Source: Sternotherus odoratus (lineage: Eukaryota > Chordata > Testudines > Kinosternidae). From it: a DNA stretch of 64,000 bases. The stretch lies in NCBI GenBank assembly GCA_032164245.1, contig JAVMKO010000020.1, positions 11,311,206 to 11,375,205 on the forward strand. The letters are read 5' to 3'. Positions 33,692 to 45,159 of this stretch are shown piece by piece (within the stretch, counting starts at the first letter, position 1; the number at the start of each line of letters is the position of its first letter). A program made the position numbers and the translations under genes. The notes beneath the pieces are model-generated. The model did no database searches and was not told where the DNA came from. It was given only the letters and a program-made list of their open reading frames with translations.

Positions 33692-34904
33692 GTGAGAGAG
33701 GACATCAGCCTGAGGCTGCCGTGTTTCCATACCTCCAATGCTGCTTATTATTAATATTTGTACTTTAAATAAAAAACAAATGAACTCTTTTTGCATGATG
33801 TCTGCGAGACCAGGGGGCTCCTGGAAGACAGAAGTGGTTGTTATGCTTGAAATGTCTTGCCTAGGGGAATCTTGCCTCTGATACTGCAGCGTCTGCATCC
33901 CAGAGAGGTTCCTCCCTGTTATTACTGCCGCCCAGTTTTTTTTCAGTCGAGTTTCTCAGAGACACCAGGAATGAATGACAATGAAAGACGGGCTTCATCT
34001 GGATCTCTGTTTCTGCCCGGTGAGCGTGTAACATGTGGGGTTGGAAGTGAAGGGGGTTTGATTCTATTGGGATATCCCTGAGGTGCAAAGTACACGTCCC
34101 TACGGTTCTGGGAGCCTCCTAGTGCTGGTGGAAATGGGAGATTTCTGCCTTTTTGTGGAAAACAGCCTCCACAGACAGAAGAGCTCAGTACAAGGCTCCA
34201 TGGCTCTGGGTTCTGCTCTCTCGCAACCTGTTTCTATGCCATTAACTTCAGTGCGGTTACTCCTGTTCTACCCCAGTGTAACGGAGAGGCTGCCCCTGCC
34301 CTCTGTCCAGAGAGAAGAACTACTGAGGGGCACACCCCACATGGTGAATCTGATGAAAGTAATAACAGGGTTGGATGTGCAGATCTGAATTACCCCAAGA
34401 TTGGGCTGGTGGGAATGGATGTCTGTGTGTGGAAAGAATGTCTGTGTGCGGCTGGTGGGAAAGAATGTCTGTGTGAGGCTTCCAGCCATGCCAAAGGCAG
34501 AAAGTGTTCAGATCTGTCCTGTCTCTGACAGTGGTCGGCACCTGATACTTGTGAAGAAGGTGCAGTGGGAAGTTCTGGGTTAACCTGTGCAAAGGAACGT
34601 TACTTCCTGACCCCTGTCAGTTATAAGTTGGTCTAAGCCCTGAAGCATGAAAGTCAAGGGATGGTGCATCTGTCCCTTCCTTCCTGCTCCTCTCGATTGG
34701 CACAGTCACACGCAGTGCTGTCTAGGACAATATCTTGGATGCCTCCATGAACCACCCACCCACAAAGCAGGATTCTTATGAGCACTGCCTCAGGACTGTC
34801 CTTTGCATGCTTTCTGAAGGGGTGCTGGCTGTTACTTATCAGGTACAATGGGAGACTTCCAGAGGAGAAGTTTCTATCTTGTAGGAGAGGAAGCTGTCTG
34901 ATGG
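33691..34904. other. Intergenic DNA, no gene recognised
   Basis: A local direct repeat of GAATGTCTGTGTG occurs three times at about 34413-34475, in near-tandem copies. No gene was seen. Confidence 0.5.
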
Positions 34905-35140
34905 CTGGGGAACAGGACTAGGAGTCAGGGCTGCTGGGTTCTGTTGTTGGAGGAGTGCAGACTAGTGATTAGAGAGAGGTTCGAGGGGAGGTAGGGTTCC
35001 TGGGTCTGTTCCCACCTCTGGAAGGACAGCCTAGTCCACCCTCTGCAGCAGGAGGCTAGGCATCAGGACTCCTTGGGTCTATTCCCAGCTCTGACACTGA
35101 CCCACTATGGAACTTCGTACTTCTGTGAAATGGGGATAAG
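34905..35140 (+). mobile_element. MIR-type SINE with internally repeated box
   Basis: GACTAGGAGTCAGGGCTGCT, TAGGGTTCCTGGGTCTGTTC, CATCAGGACTCCTTGGGTC and TATTCCCAGCTCTGACACTG show the 'ggagtcaggactcctgggttctattcccagctctg' unit present three times before the MIR 3' part (GTGAAATGGGGATAA). The same unit repeats at 37155 and 40695. Confidence 0.65.
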
Positions 35141-36420
35141 GACGCTGTGTTGCTAGAGAGGAGGAGTAAGAAGCTGAAATAGCTGTGTGAGTAGAGCTCA
35201 TTGTTCTTTTATCTAGGGATTTCGATGTGTTAATTAAAACGTGGGCCAGATGCCCATTGGCTCCAGTGGGGCTGTGCCGATTGACACCAGCTGAGGATGT
35301 AACACCTGGGAGTGTGGTGCACACACGGGTTATTGTGTGTCTGCGTCTCTGGATTTATTGCCTTCATTAAATCCCAGCTGTCCCAGTGGATTTGGCAGGG
35401 TGAGGCGCGCTGTAACCCAACCTGCTCCAGTGCGCAGGTAATCCAGCGCTAACAGGGTTTAAATTAGGTCCAGACCTTCTGAGAAACATACGGGGCTGCT
35501 GGCTCACGGTTACACCTGCAGCGGAGGTGGGGGTGGGGGTGACGAGCCCTCCGATGGTGTTTCCTGAGCCAGAGACAGGGGGAGAAGTGACACCCCCATG
35601 TCCCATTACTTTGAGAAGCAAACTCAGGAGGGGGTAGGAATTTGGGTATGCGGTGGGGGCTGGAGGTGAGGTAGGGGTGGGGTGGGGAGTGCATTGCCCC
35701 CCTTCCCTAAAAGCAGAAGGGAAGTTCCCACTCTCCTCTCTGGCTGGGCTGATCAGCACCCTGCCCTCCACCAGCTACCTGTCCCGCTGGGCTGATGCGA
35801 CCATCTCTCTCCCATCCTGTTTCAAGCTACTGTGAACCCTGGCTAGGAGCGCCGGGCCAGGCCCCACTGCTGCATAGCAGTGGCCTGCTTCCGTGGCGAG
35901 ACAGTGAGACTAGCCCACGTTCTCCTCTGGAGAAGAGCCGCTGGGGGGTCGGCTCTTGCTGCAGGTGTGACACAAAGGCCCGGGGCCTTGCTCTTTTCCG
36001 GCTCCGGATGAAGCTCTCCCTAGGGCGTTGCCGAAGGAGCTTGTGGGGCTGGACGGGGAGGTCTGACACTGAAGGGGAGGTACATTCTTCAAGCCACAAT
36101 CTTGCTCTCAGTGCCTGGTTTAATCTCACCCGCCCCCCCTTGAGAACAAGCTGCTCCCATTTGTCTGCCTCCTTCGCTAGGGGGGAGCTCCCCCTTCCCC
36201 ATTACTGGGCACTCCTGGTGTGGACCAAAGATCTGGCCTCACATAGGCCCTAGCTCCTCAGGCCACAGTCCAGCCAACCCTGCATCCGATCCAGTCTCCG
36301 GGGCTGCAGAGGAAGACAAAGCCCCTCTCTCCCCGGGAAGCACCTGAATCATTGTGTGATGCCAGGCCTGGGGGACTGGGAAAGGAGAATTCCTCCGCCG
36401 ATGATGAACTTCTACCCTGA
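35141..36420. other. Intergenic DNA, no gene recognised
   Basis: Moderately CpG-containing at about 35850-36070 but without island density. Several overlapping open frames of up to 152 codons have no recognisable content. Confidence 0.45.
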
Positions 36421-36424
36421 AGCG

Positions 36425-36560
36425 CTGGTTCTGATTTCCTTCACCCCATTGTCTTAGCTTGCATAACGCCAGCGTTATTAATGCACATAAAAATATCTTT
36501 AATTAAGCTCGGCTCCCACCGCCAAGGAAAATGAAAGCGGTAAATCACAGACAAGGGAAA
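36425..36560. promoter_or_regulatory. Candidate conserved noncoding element
   Basis: AACGCCAGCGTTATTAATGC, ACATAAAAATATCTTTAATT and AAGCGGTAAATCACAG form a compact AT-rich, repeat-free block between GC-rich flanks. It includes a TTTAATTAAG paired-homeodomain-like core and a GTTATTAATG POU/HNF1-like core. Confidence 0.38.
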
Positions 36561-37154
36561 AGCAGATGTCTGGAGCCACTAATCTGGGTCACCATCTCTG
36601 GCTCTGCAGCCTCTCGCCGTCACCTCTGCTGCTGCCCCTTGCCCTTCCAGATGCTCCCGCCAGGCTCCCCATGGCCACTCCTGCTGTTGTCTCTGTCCAG
36701 CAGCACCGCTGAACGGATACCCCAGTGCAGACGAGCATGAGGTCAGCGCTGGCTCCCCACCTGAGCTAGCACACCTCCGTGCTGGACGTAACCAGTGGAG
36801 GTCATGGCACCCCCTCTGTTCAGTGACACCCCCGTGTTGGTTACGGGGGAGGAAAGGGCACTTCCCAGCCATCGCAGAATCGGTCAGATCTAAGGATTTG
36901 GTCTGTGTGGCAACTGCGGGACTCCACTGCCAAGCAGGCCATCGCCAGGTGTGGCTGTTCTCCAAGTCTGATCAGGAGATGCTGGAAGGAGCGTCCAAGG
37001 GATGGAAAGGAGAAGGAGGTTTCTAAGGGAGAGAGCAGGTGGCGTGCTGTGGCTGGTCTGGACCGGCTGTGCCTGATGAGGGAGGCTGGATGGGGTCATT
37101 GTTATCTACTGGCTAGAGCTGAGGTTCTGCTCCTATGTCTGAGGGAGGCTGCGG
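36561..37154. other. Intergenic DNA, no gene recognised
   Basis: Nothing supported. Confidence 0.5.
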
Positions 37155-37350
37155 TGGGGCAGGAGACTGGGAGTCAGGAGCCCTGGGGTCTATTCCTAGC
37201 TCTGGGAGGGGAGTGGGGTCTGGTTGTTAGAACTGGCTCCTGGGAATCGGGACACCTGGGCTCTATATCGAACTCTGCCACTGTCTCACTGCGTGGCCTA
37301 GGGCAAGTCACTTCACCTCTCTGAGCCGCAGTGTCCCCATCTCTAACACA
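37155..37350 (+). mobile_element. MIR-type SINE with internally repeated box
   Basis: GGGAGTCAGGAGCCCTGGGG, TCTATTCCTAGCTCTGGGAG, CACCTGGGCTCTATATCG, GGCCTAGGGCAAGTCACTTC and GTGTCCCCATCTCTAACAC show the complete central and 3' MIR order with a duplicated upstream box. Confidence 0.85.
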
Positions 37351-38194
37351 GGCATTTACGTCACCTGGATGTGAAAAGTGCCACCTCAGGGCAGGAATAT
37401 TTCCCTGCTTCACTCCGTGGAGACCAGCCGGGTGCTGTGCTTGTGACTGCAGGAAGGCGAGGAAGGGAGTGATGATACCACTGGACTCTTCAATCTAGTT
37501 TAAGCAGGAAAGGTGATGGAGATTGGACTTGCCCAGCTAGGCCAGGAAGAGACCAAAATGACAGGTAACGTGAAGCCGGGGGAAACGGGCTGCTAATATC
37601 GGCCAGGCAGGATACTGTGCCCACAGACAGGGATGATATAAATATTCCTGCTGACGAAGCAGAGATGGCTTTGGGAGGAAGCTAGAGGCAATAAAGATAA
37701 TCAAGGGATTCAGGGATATTGCTGGGGACCTGGGGAGCAGCTCGTGGCAGTGGATCAGAAAATGGCTTTAGACAACTAAAAGAGGCTTTTAAAGTCTGAT
37801 CATAGGCTGAGTGGGAGGAGAAGGTTATTTGCTGAAATGTTGATGGGCATAGCTAAACGCAGGCACCCCTGCAAACCCCCCCTCTTTCCCCTTCTCCTCT
37901 ACTTCCTCTTCCACTGAACGAGCAAGGCTGGAGATTTCCATTAAGGAAGCGAGAGTTAAGGACCCTGTAGGAGACAGTGAGAGGGTAAGAACCCCACCAT
38001 GACTGCAAGGGTTGAGCTAGGATCTGCTCCTCCACAACTGAGCTCTCTACCACTTGTGGTGAAGGAGAAATTCCATTAGCTAGTCGCTGTAGCAGGCTGT
38101 TATCCTATAGTGCCAGGCCCTCTGGAAGGGGATGGGATACTGTGTTGGGCTTGTCCAGCTCACACAAAACAGAGCAGGTTGAGTGAGGGCAATT
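37351..38194. other. Intergenic DNA, no gene recognised
   Basis: Nothing supported. Confidence 0.45.
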
Positions 38195-38880
38195 CACCTG
38201 ATAGGCTGCACCTGGGGGAGAGCTGGGTATTGAAAGGCTGATTGAAGATGAAGACCAGCTGGGCAGGGGAAGGCTGTAAGCTGAGACTAGAAGAGGGCTT
38301 CAGGGGAAGTAGTTTGCAATTACTCCCTGGGAGGAGAGTGTTTGGGCTGGTAAACCCAGGGGGTGAAAGATAAAGCAGAAAGGTGGGAAATGGAAACAGG
38401 GTCTGGAAGCAAAGAGATCATAGCTGCTAGGCATAGGATCCCTGGACTGAAACCAGGAGAAGGGGACATGTCCCCTGCTAGGAAAGTGGCACAGGTCCTA
38501 GCAGTGGATTGGAAGATAGTCAGGAGTAGATGAGGACAGCTGATCAGGTGGAACTAGGGTGACTAGAAATCCTGATTAGGGACAGTCCTGATATTTGGGG
38601 CTTTGTGTTATATAGGTGCCTATGACCCCTAATCCCACCCCTCGTCCCGATTTTCCATACTTGCTGTCTGGTCACCCTGGGTAGGACTCTGATATCCTAG
38701 AAAGGGAGGACTTTCTAGTGAGCTGGTTGGAGGGTCAAGTCATGAAGAGGGTAGCACTGAGTGCTGGACACAGAGAGCAAGAGAGCGTGTGGTGTGAGCA
38801 ACCATCAAGAGGGGGACGTCAGACCTAGATGGAGCTACTCCCAGAGCTACCAGGAGGAGGTGCTCTACTGGTGAGTAAAC
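38195..38880 (+). mobile_element. Unclassified retroelement terminal sequence (LTR-like), interrupted by a MITE
   Basis: GGCAATTCACCTGATAGGC, GAAGACCAGCTGGGCAGGG, GGGACATGTCCCCTGCTAGG, AAAGTGGCACAGG and GGAGGTGCTCTACTGGTGAG resemble, in order, an abundant turtle repeat that I recall ending in 'gtgagtgaacccgtcaca'. The boundaries are uncertain. It is split by the insertion at 38555-38678. Confidence 0.4.
38555..38678. mobile_element. Short hAT-like MITE (about 124 bp), 'agggtgaccaga' family
   Basis: TAGGGTGACTAGAAATCCTG at the left and TTGCTGTCTGGTCACCCT at the right form terminal inverted repeats. The interior has GGGACAGTCCTGATATTTGG and TTATATAGGTGCCTATGACC. Flanking GGTGGAAC and GGTAGGAC could be a decayed 8-bp duplication (6 of 8). 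Confidence 0.78.
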
Positions 38881-40184
38881 CCTGTCAGAGAGACACCCGT
38901 TGCCAGTGTGTTACAGCAACACTTGTACCCAACTTCGGCCCAAATCTTCTGCCACCCATTTATGGGCAAAAAAGTCCAGACACAGAAAAGAAAAGGGAGC
39001 GAGCCATCCATGGAAGCACAGGAAGGAGGGATAGCTGTGTTTCTGCTGTGGGGGCGAGGTCTTCGGCCTGGCAAAAGCAGGCAGCTCTCCCTCGGGTTGT
39101 CACAAAAACTGAGGCCAAGTTTTACTCCCCCACACTTTGTCTCTGCCCTGTTGTCTTTGCTGTCTGTCTAGCTAGTAGATAAGAGCTGGGCTCCTAACCC
39201 GTTGGGTGCTCGGCCTACCCAGCGGCCTCTGGAATGTGCCACGCGCTGGTTAGATTTTCTTCCTCCCTCCCATCTCTTCCTCTCCTGCCTGTGCTTGTTG
39301 GGGTGTGTCCTGCACTGTCCATGGTGCTGAATTGTCAGTCCACTGAGGGCCAGTTCCAGGATGTTTCTTGTGGGGGGCCTACCACACTCATTGAGAGGGG
39401 CTGGGGCTGGGGGGGTCACTGCTGGTTCAGAGCACTCACTTGCCCACCTGGGCTTTAGCAGTAGGGGAGCCCCACTGCTGTGGAGTCCTGGGATATTCAG
39501 ATTGATGCATCTGGTGCAGGTTGATGGGAGCCAGTTGCAACTGGGTCCAACCTTCTGTAAAGTCTGGGAGCTTTTGGTACCCCAGGGGGCCCTTGGTCTG
39601 TACTTTTAGCAACCAACCTAGGCAGGACCCAAGTCGGTGGCAAGATCAGCCATTCCACTTCTTCTACGACTTGGCCCAAGGTTCACAGAAACCATGGTGA
39701 TGGGCACAGCATGGGTATGAGAACAGAATGCAGTTGAATAGCCCCTTTCGAGAGGTTGCAAATGTATTTGAAAGCACCTGGGACAAAATCTGCCCCAAAC
39801 CAATGTCTCTGAAATACCACTGCTTAGGTATACAGCGACCAGAGCTATTCCGATTGGCAGCGTGCTTTCCCATCTTATCAAAACCGGTGCCCCCTTTCTG
39901 CAATGCTCTTGCCTGCACTCAGTTATAACTAACACCTTGGGCGTGTTTGCTTTCCCCTTCCTGAAGAATAGGCTGGGACACTGTTGTATTTGAGCAGCTG
40001 TGACCGAGAGAGTGTTTAATAATCCTAGCTGCATTTCCAAAGGCGCCAGGGAGGGAGGACTAGGGGAGGGGGGATGACAGGAAGAGAGCAGGCTTGGGGT
40101 GAGTTTACTGGAGATGTTGGTGCCCAAGTTGTGTTTTCTGAACATGCCTGGGGAGGGGAGCGCTATTTGTTTAGGCATTTTTAT
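38881..40184. other. Intergenic DNA, no gene recognised
   Basis: A minus-strand open frame of 202 codons (39618-40226) lacks any recognisable domain and any sign of splicing to neighbours. Confidence 0.5.
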
Positions 40185-40365
40185 GAAAGTCAGAAGAAGG
40201 CAAATACAATCACCATGAATATTCATGTGCCTCCCTCCCTCCTTGTCAGCAAGAATGTCGAGCTGTATTCGAGCGAGTCATTCTTTATTAATGAGCCTTC
40301 AATTACAGGGAAAGCAGGGGGAAAAAGACGACATTTGTAAACTGTTTATTAAAACTAAGAAACAA
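40185..40365. promoter_or_regulatory. Candidate conserved noncoding element
   Basis: AAATACAATCACCATGAATA, TTCTTTATTAATGAGCC, TTCAATTACAGGG and TTTGTAAACTGTTTATTAAA give a repeat-free block with FOX-like (GTAAACTG), POU-like (ATGAATATTCAT, itself a perfect 12-bp palindrome at about 40215) and homeodomain words. Confidence 0.38.
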
Positions 40366-40694
40366 ACAGAAGCACCAGGAAGCATTAATGGGGATTAACA
40401 TGTTTACACACATGCTCTTCTGGGATCTCACTTCTGAAGGGGGATCTTGCTGATAGGCTACTCAGAGAAGCACCCACGTGGTCAAATTCTAGGCAACAAA
40501 AGGTGACTTGGTCACCTACATCTAGCTCCACCCCTTTAGGTTTATTTCAATCCCACTACCTGCTCCATCCTAATGCCCACAAGTCCTCCTCTCTTGGCAA
40601 CTCTGAACAACCAGTTGGTTCCGAATGATATTCTGCTTGCAAGTAAATCCTGCTTTTCTCCTTGCCTCCCACAAGTTGGTCAATGGGAAAGGTC
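40366..40694. other. Intergenic DNA, no gene recognised
   Basis: Nothing supported. Confidence 0.5.
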
Positions 40695-40830
40695 TAGGAA
40701 CTAGGTGACAGGACTCCAGGGTCCTACTCCCAGATCTGGAAAGGCAGTGAAATCTAGTGGGTTAGAACAGAGGCGAGTGGGAGTCAGGACTCCTGGGTTC
40801 TCATCTCCGCTCTGCAAGGTTGAATTGGGT
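40695..40830 (+). mobile_element. MIR-type SINE fragment with repeated box
   Basis: GTGACAGGACTCCAGGGTCC and GTGGGAGTCAGGACTCCTGG are two copies of the 'gactcctgggttct' box, as at 34905 and 37155. The MIR 3' part is missing. Confidence 0.55.
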
Positions 40831-41752
40831 CTTGTGGGACAGAGCAGAGGACTGCATGTCAGAGGGTTGCCTTTTTGTGACAGGCTACCAGAGGTGGATA
40901 AACAATCCTAGCCTGGGAGCCGTCTGGAAGAGGGACTGTCTTTTACTTGTTTTTACAGCGTCTATCATACTGGGGCCCAGGTCCCTGATGGGGGACTCTA
41001 GACTCCACCACAATATAAATAATAACAATAATGGAGTGAGTTGGTGTAGAATTCCTTTCAGTGGAGACTGTCTCAGGGGCTACTCCAATTTACAGCAGCC
41101 AGAGATCCACCCCTGCCATTTTATGATCAATAGTAACATTTTTATCTATGCAAACAGAGATAAGGGGAATCGTATCCCAGGCTTCAGCTTATAAACGAAT
41201 TGCTCCAGGGGGTTCCAGGCTTTGAGGGGGTTGTTATCCCAGGGGTTGCTCCACTCCCATTCCTTGCTCCAATATTTCCCTGGCCCTATCTCTTCTGATC
41301 TCTGCACGCTCCTCCCCACTCATTTCAGGAGATCGTCTTCCCCCTGTTTCAGCCTTATCTCTCTCTCCATCTCCCTGCTCTGTGCAGAAAGCAGTAAAAT
41401 AGCTCATTAACAAATCTGCCACTTCCTTATTTCCCCTGTCTCCAATTTACCACAGTCACATTTTTTATAATGGGCCAATTTCTCCCTGTCTGCTGTGGAT
41501 AGAGCTGAAGAGTTCTGTTGTTCCAAGAGTTGAAAATATTCTGCACAGCTTCAGGCTTGCTGCAATTTCAGCTCCTCTAATTACCCTATTCACTTGCTCC
41601 TTGGGTTTTCCTAAGTCCTCTTGATTACATGTTTATGTTCTTAAAAGTCCTTTGCTTGTTCCTCTGATTTCTTTGTGTCACTGGGAGGGCCTTCTCCCTT
41701 GCTTAGGAGGAACTGGGATATGTTTTACTTACTGGTTCTCTTTCTCACTCCT
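40831..41752. other. Intergenic DNA, no gene recognised
   Basis: A weak retroposon word, ACAGCGTCTATCATACTGGG, lies at 40956. Nothing else supported. Confidence 0.45.
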
Positions 41753-41833
41753 GCATGGTTTTCCCAGACATTAGCGAATTCCAGTTCCAAAAGGATCACA
41801 ACTAGAATTCGCTAATGTCTGGGAAAACCATGC
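41753..41833. repeat. Perfect 29-bp inverted repeat with 23-nt spacer
   Basis: The left arm 41753-41781 and right arm 41805-41833 are exact reverse complements over 29 bp. The left arm begins GCATGGTTTTCCCAGACATT and ends AGCGAATTC. The spacer is 41782-41804. An octamer word, ATGCAAAT, overlaps the right edge (41830-41837). Perfect arms next to heavily decayed repeats suggest either a young minimal MITE or selection for a hairpin. No target duplication is obvious. RNA from either strand would fold into a stable hairpin of precursor-microRNA size. Confidence 0.95.
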
Positions 41834-41969
41834 AAATAAGATCCTTGGGTCTTATTTCTTTCCTATCTGGTTTCCTAAGTTTTAAATTATTAGGATCAGT
41901 ATTTGTAATAAGCCATTATTTAGTGCTTCTCATCCATAGAGTTGTAGGGGCATTAGAAAGGGGAGTGAC
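41834..41969. other. Short intergenic stretch between the hairpin and a CR1 copy
   Basis: AT-rich, nothing recognised. Confidence 0.4.
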
Positions 41970-42640
41970 CATTAAGAGGCTTGGTGGGTAACCAGTTGAC
42001 CGTGAGCTCTTAGTCTGATGCTGTGGCCGAGCGGGCTAAGGTGATCTTTTGGATGTATAAGAAGTGGTATGTGGAGTAGCAGTACGGCAGTAATATTCCC
42101 ACTTTATATGGCAATGGTGAGACCGTTACTGGAACCCTGTGTCCTGTTCTGGTGTCTGCCCTTCAAATGAGAGGTGGAAAAAATTGGAAAGAGTTCAGAG
42201 AAGAGCTACATGTGTGATTTTTGCAATCTGGAAAACCTGCCCTATACAGAGAATTTTTTTTGGAAACTCAGTCTCTTTGGGTTATCCAAGAGCAGTTTAG
42301 AGGTGATTTGATTGTGGTCTGTACATGGGGAGGAGATCTCTGATAGCAGTAGATAAAAGCAGAACAAGGATTCAATGGCTGGAATTTGATGCTAGATTCA
42401 TTGAGGCCAGAAATAATTTTTAGCATATTTTGAACAAGTGATGGAAATTAACCAATTTACCAAGGGCTGTGGTGGCTTCTCCATCACAGTCTTAAATTAA
42501 GGCTGGGTGTCTTTCTAAACACCATGCTCTAGCTCCCCCAGAAATTATGGGCCAGATGCAGGAATCCCTAAGGGAGGGTCTCTGGTCTGGACTCTGGGGG
42601 AGGTCAGATTAGAGTATCATCAGGGCCATACAGCCATTGT
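41970..42640 (+). mobile_element. CR1 LINE 3' region, older subfamily (about 670 bp)
   Basis: GTAACCAGTTGACCGTGAGC, GATGCTGTGGCCGAGCGGGC, CTGTGTCCTGTTCTGGTGTC, AGAGTTCAGAGAAGAGC, TTTAGAGGTGATTTGATTGT, CAATGGCTGGAATTTGATGC and GGTGGCTTCTCCATCACAG are, in order, landmarks of the 3' part of CR1 ORF2 and the 3' UTR. It is frameshifted many times and clearly dead. Same subfamily as 25545 and 30985. Confidence 0.88.
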
Positions 42641-43061
42641 CCCCTGGCATGCGAGGGAAGGGAGTCACCTCTAAATAGAGATAAGGGCAAGATGGGGTTA
42701 ACCCTGAGATCAGACAAGCAGAGGTTTGCATTGGCTTCATCTGTGCTTTAGAGTTCTACATGGATGCAGCTACCTCTGGGGCTGGCTAAAATTAATGGGG
42801 GCAGGAGCATTTCCAAGCAGGGCCAAAGATGGTATCAGAGTCTGGATTAGAAATTCAGGCATCCCTGGCTCCCAGTCCTGTGCTCAGCCCACAAATCCTC
42901 CCTATGTCTACTAGAACTCAGAGGTGGAATCTGGCCTCTCTCTCTCCTCCTGGGGAAGACTAGGGTAAAACGCTGAGTGGCTCCAATGGGACATGTCTGA
43001 AAATCCCAGCCTGTGCGTTCTTCTCCTTTGCACTGCCCTGGGAATCTCGGCACTGCACTCC
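42641..43061. other. Intergenic DNA, no gene recognised
   Basis: A short SINE-like box (CATCCCTGGCTCCCAGTCCT) lies at about 42862. Nothing else. Confidence 0.45.
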
Positions 43062-43280
43062 GAGGTGTGACTGCAGCGTGGCCAGACCTACCTGTGCCGG
43101 CGTGGCTAAAAAGGGTCGTGTGGACGTGGTTGCACGGACCCTGGCATGGGGTAGGAACAGGGAGGTGGACCCAGGGCAGGCTCATGCAGGCTGTGTTGAA
43201 GCCTGTGCTGCTGCATTTACATAGCCATGCTAGGGTGGGTAAAGCTATCGGGGTTCTGTCTATGTTTGCAATCACACCTC
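43062..43280. mobile_element. MITE (219 bp) with 15-bp terminal inverted repeats
   Basis: GAGGTGTGACTGCAG (43062-43076) and TTGCAATCACACCTC (43266-43280) are inverted repeats with 13 of 15 matching. The interior has CCATGCTAGGGTGGGTAAAG and similar words I recall from turtle MITEs. It covers the middle of the longest open frame in the window (minus, 257 codons), which argues that frame is not a gene. Confidence 0.7.
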
Positions 43281-45159
43281 TGATGGCAGCACAGAGGTAC
43301 GTTATCCCACTCTTCCTTGCCCAGCCTGCCCTAAATGAAGGGGCTGGGCCTTTGCAGACCTGCTGCCCTTGGCAGTGCCCACCCCGGTGGTTGGTGAAAT
43401 GAGGGCCGTCGCTCTGCCACCCACACGGATGCTGGCACTGAGCTCCCTTTTTTAAATTTAAAAACCCTTTAAAAACATAAAAGGTGGCAGGGTAACAACG
43501 CTGGGGCGAGATGTTCTCCCGCAGCAGCCTCTCTTGGCCTGACACATGGCGCTCGTCTCCCCAGACAATCCGAGTTACCCTGACAAAGCTTTCCCTTCCT
43601 CTAGTCTCACGAGCCAGCACCGTGTTTCATAAGCACCTCCTTTGTCTGGCCTTATTCAGTGCGTCGGAATGAAAAAGGGGCCTGTAATATTAGCGCCTGC
43701 CTCTCGAAACGGTGGGAACATGCTGTCAGACACGGGCTTAGGCAAGAGCTCCTGGTTGATTAGCCTTGAACCTTTTTTTTTTTTTTGAGCTTCTTTCATC
43801 TCCCCACAAGGTTTCCCCCAAAGCCTTTATGAATGATACCCCGGGATCTTTTCACCCGCCCCTTGAAATGCAGCCAACTTTGGGAGAGAACGCCGCAGCT
43901 GTTGAACAGCTGTGTGGTGACACTGTGAAGCAGAATCGGTATAGTTGTGATGACACAGGGGATGCAGGGAGACCGAGTGTAATTATCCGAGTTACGGGTT
44001 GGTCAGGACGTGAGGGGTTAACCGCTCCATTCTTGCGAAAGGACGAGCATTGGTATCTTTCAGGGCCTTGGTTGTACATCCCCGCCAAACCGATCCTCAG
44101 CTGGCTGCACCAGCACATGGCTGGCTGTGCTCTTCCCTGCTTCGCTTGTCCTTCGCGCTTCAGATGACACAGGCCCATCTGTCCATCTGGAAGAGCAGCC
44201 AAGAGAGGCAGCTGCTGCCAACGCGGCGGACGAGGGCAGGGGAAGGGTGCGTGTTCTCTCCGATCGGTGAGGTGGGCAAGGTACCATCGTGGAGCGGAAC
44301 CTATGGGCTCTGTGCTGCCTGGACGAGTCAGATGGTCAGCGCTCGGAGGGTGAATCCTTCTGATACTCAGTGCAGCTGGTCACCAGTGTGCAGCAGCAAG
44401 AGGGAGCATGCCTTGGTGCCTTAGGGCGGAGGAACGGGCAAAGAGCTAGGCACTGGCACCAAGAGGCAACTGCTCACCCAAGCGATGGAGCCTCTGGGTG
44501 CCACATTCGCAGCATGGCACGGCTCTGCAGCTCTCAAAGGGGACTGGCTCTATGCAACAGCACCTGAGCAAGGGTGGGTGGATGTAGGTACGCAGGGCTC
44601 CATGCTTGGGCACATGTCCTCTCCCTTCCAGCAAGCAGTCCCGAGAGGGGCGGGGGAGAGACAGGGAGGAGCAGGAAGAAGTAACTCCTTGGGGGTTTAG
44701 TGTTTTAGCTGGTAGAGGACCGAGGTACGAGTCTTCCCACCGACTCCCTCACTGTCATACAGATGTGGCAACCTGGCAGAGGCGCTACGTCCCCTGTCAA
44801 GCGGGCTCCGCTCCCTCTCAGCTCTGGAAATGCATCTCAGTTCTTGCCTTCCCTGCCACTGCATGTGAGCCTGAGCTATCCCCCAGCTTTGATATTGCAG
44901 TGAGGGGCAGCACCCAGACCTTCCTGAGTGCCTCAGCCTGGCTGGGCCACGTTCCATCTGGCGGATCCCTGGCTGCTGCAAACAGCTCTGAGCCCCGCAC
45001 CCCAATCTCTTTCCAAGGGGGACCTCTGCTCTGTTTCAGCCCTGCAGCCCCCGGGAAGCCTCAGCGTTGCCGTTTCCAGAACAGGGCCCGTGCCCAGAGC
45101 ACCTCGCCCCCTCTGCCCTTTGCTACGTCTCCTCCTCCCGAGCCGCGGCGTCTTTCGGC
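43281..45159. other. Intergenic DNA, no gene recognised
   Basis: Mixed unique-looking sequence with a T run at 43771-43785. Open frames up to 192 codons (for example 44606-45184 on plus) show no domains or consistent splice structure. Confidence 0.5.

Noticed and set aside
42017..42047. GATGCTGTGGCCGAGCGGGC resembles the 5' half of a tRNA-Ser with a perfect A box.
   Set aside because: The same word order is part of CR1 ORF2 ('gatgctgtggccaaaagggctaa'), and both flanks continue as CR1. No 3' half or B box follows.
42847..43620. Longest open frame, 257 codons on the minus strand.
   Set aside because: A MITE with inverted ends (43062-43280) lies in its middle, and no domain or splice structure is seen. 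Chance frame in GC-rich DNA.
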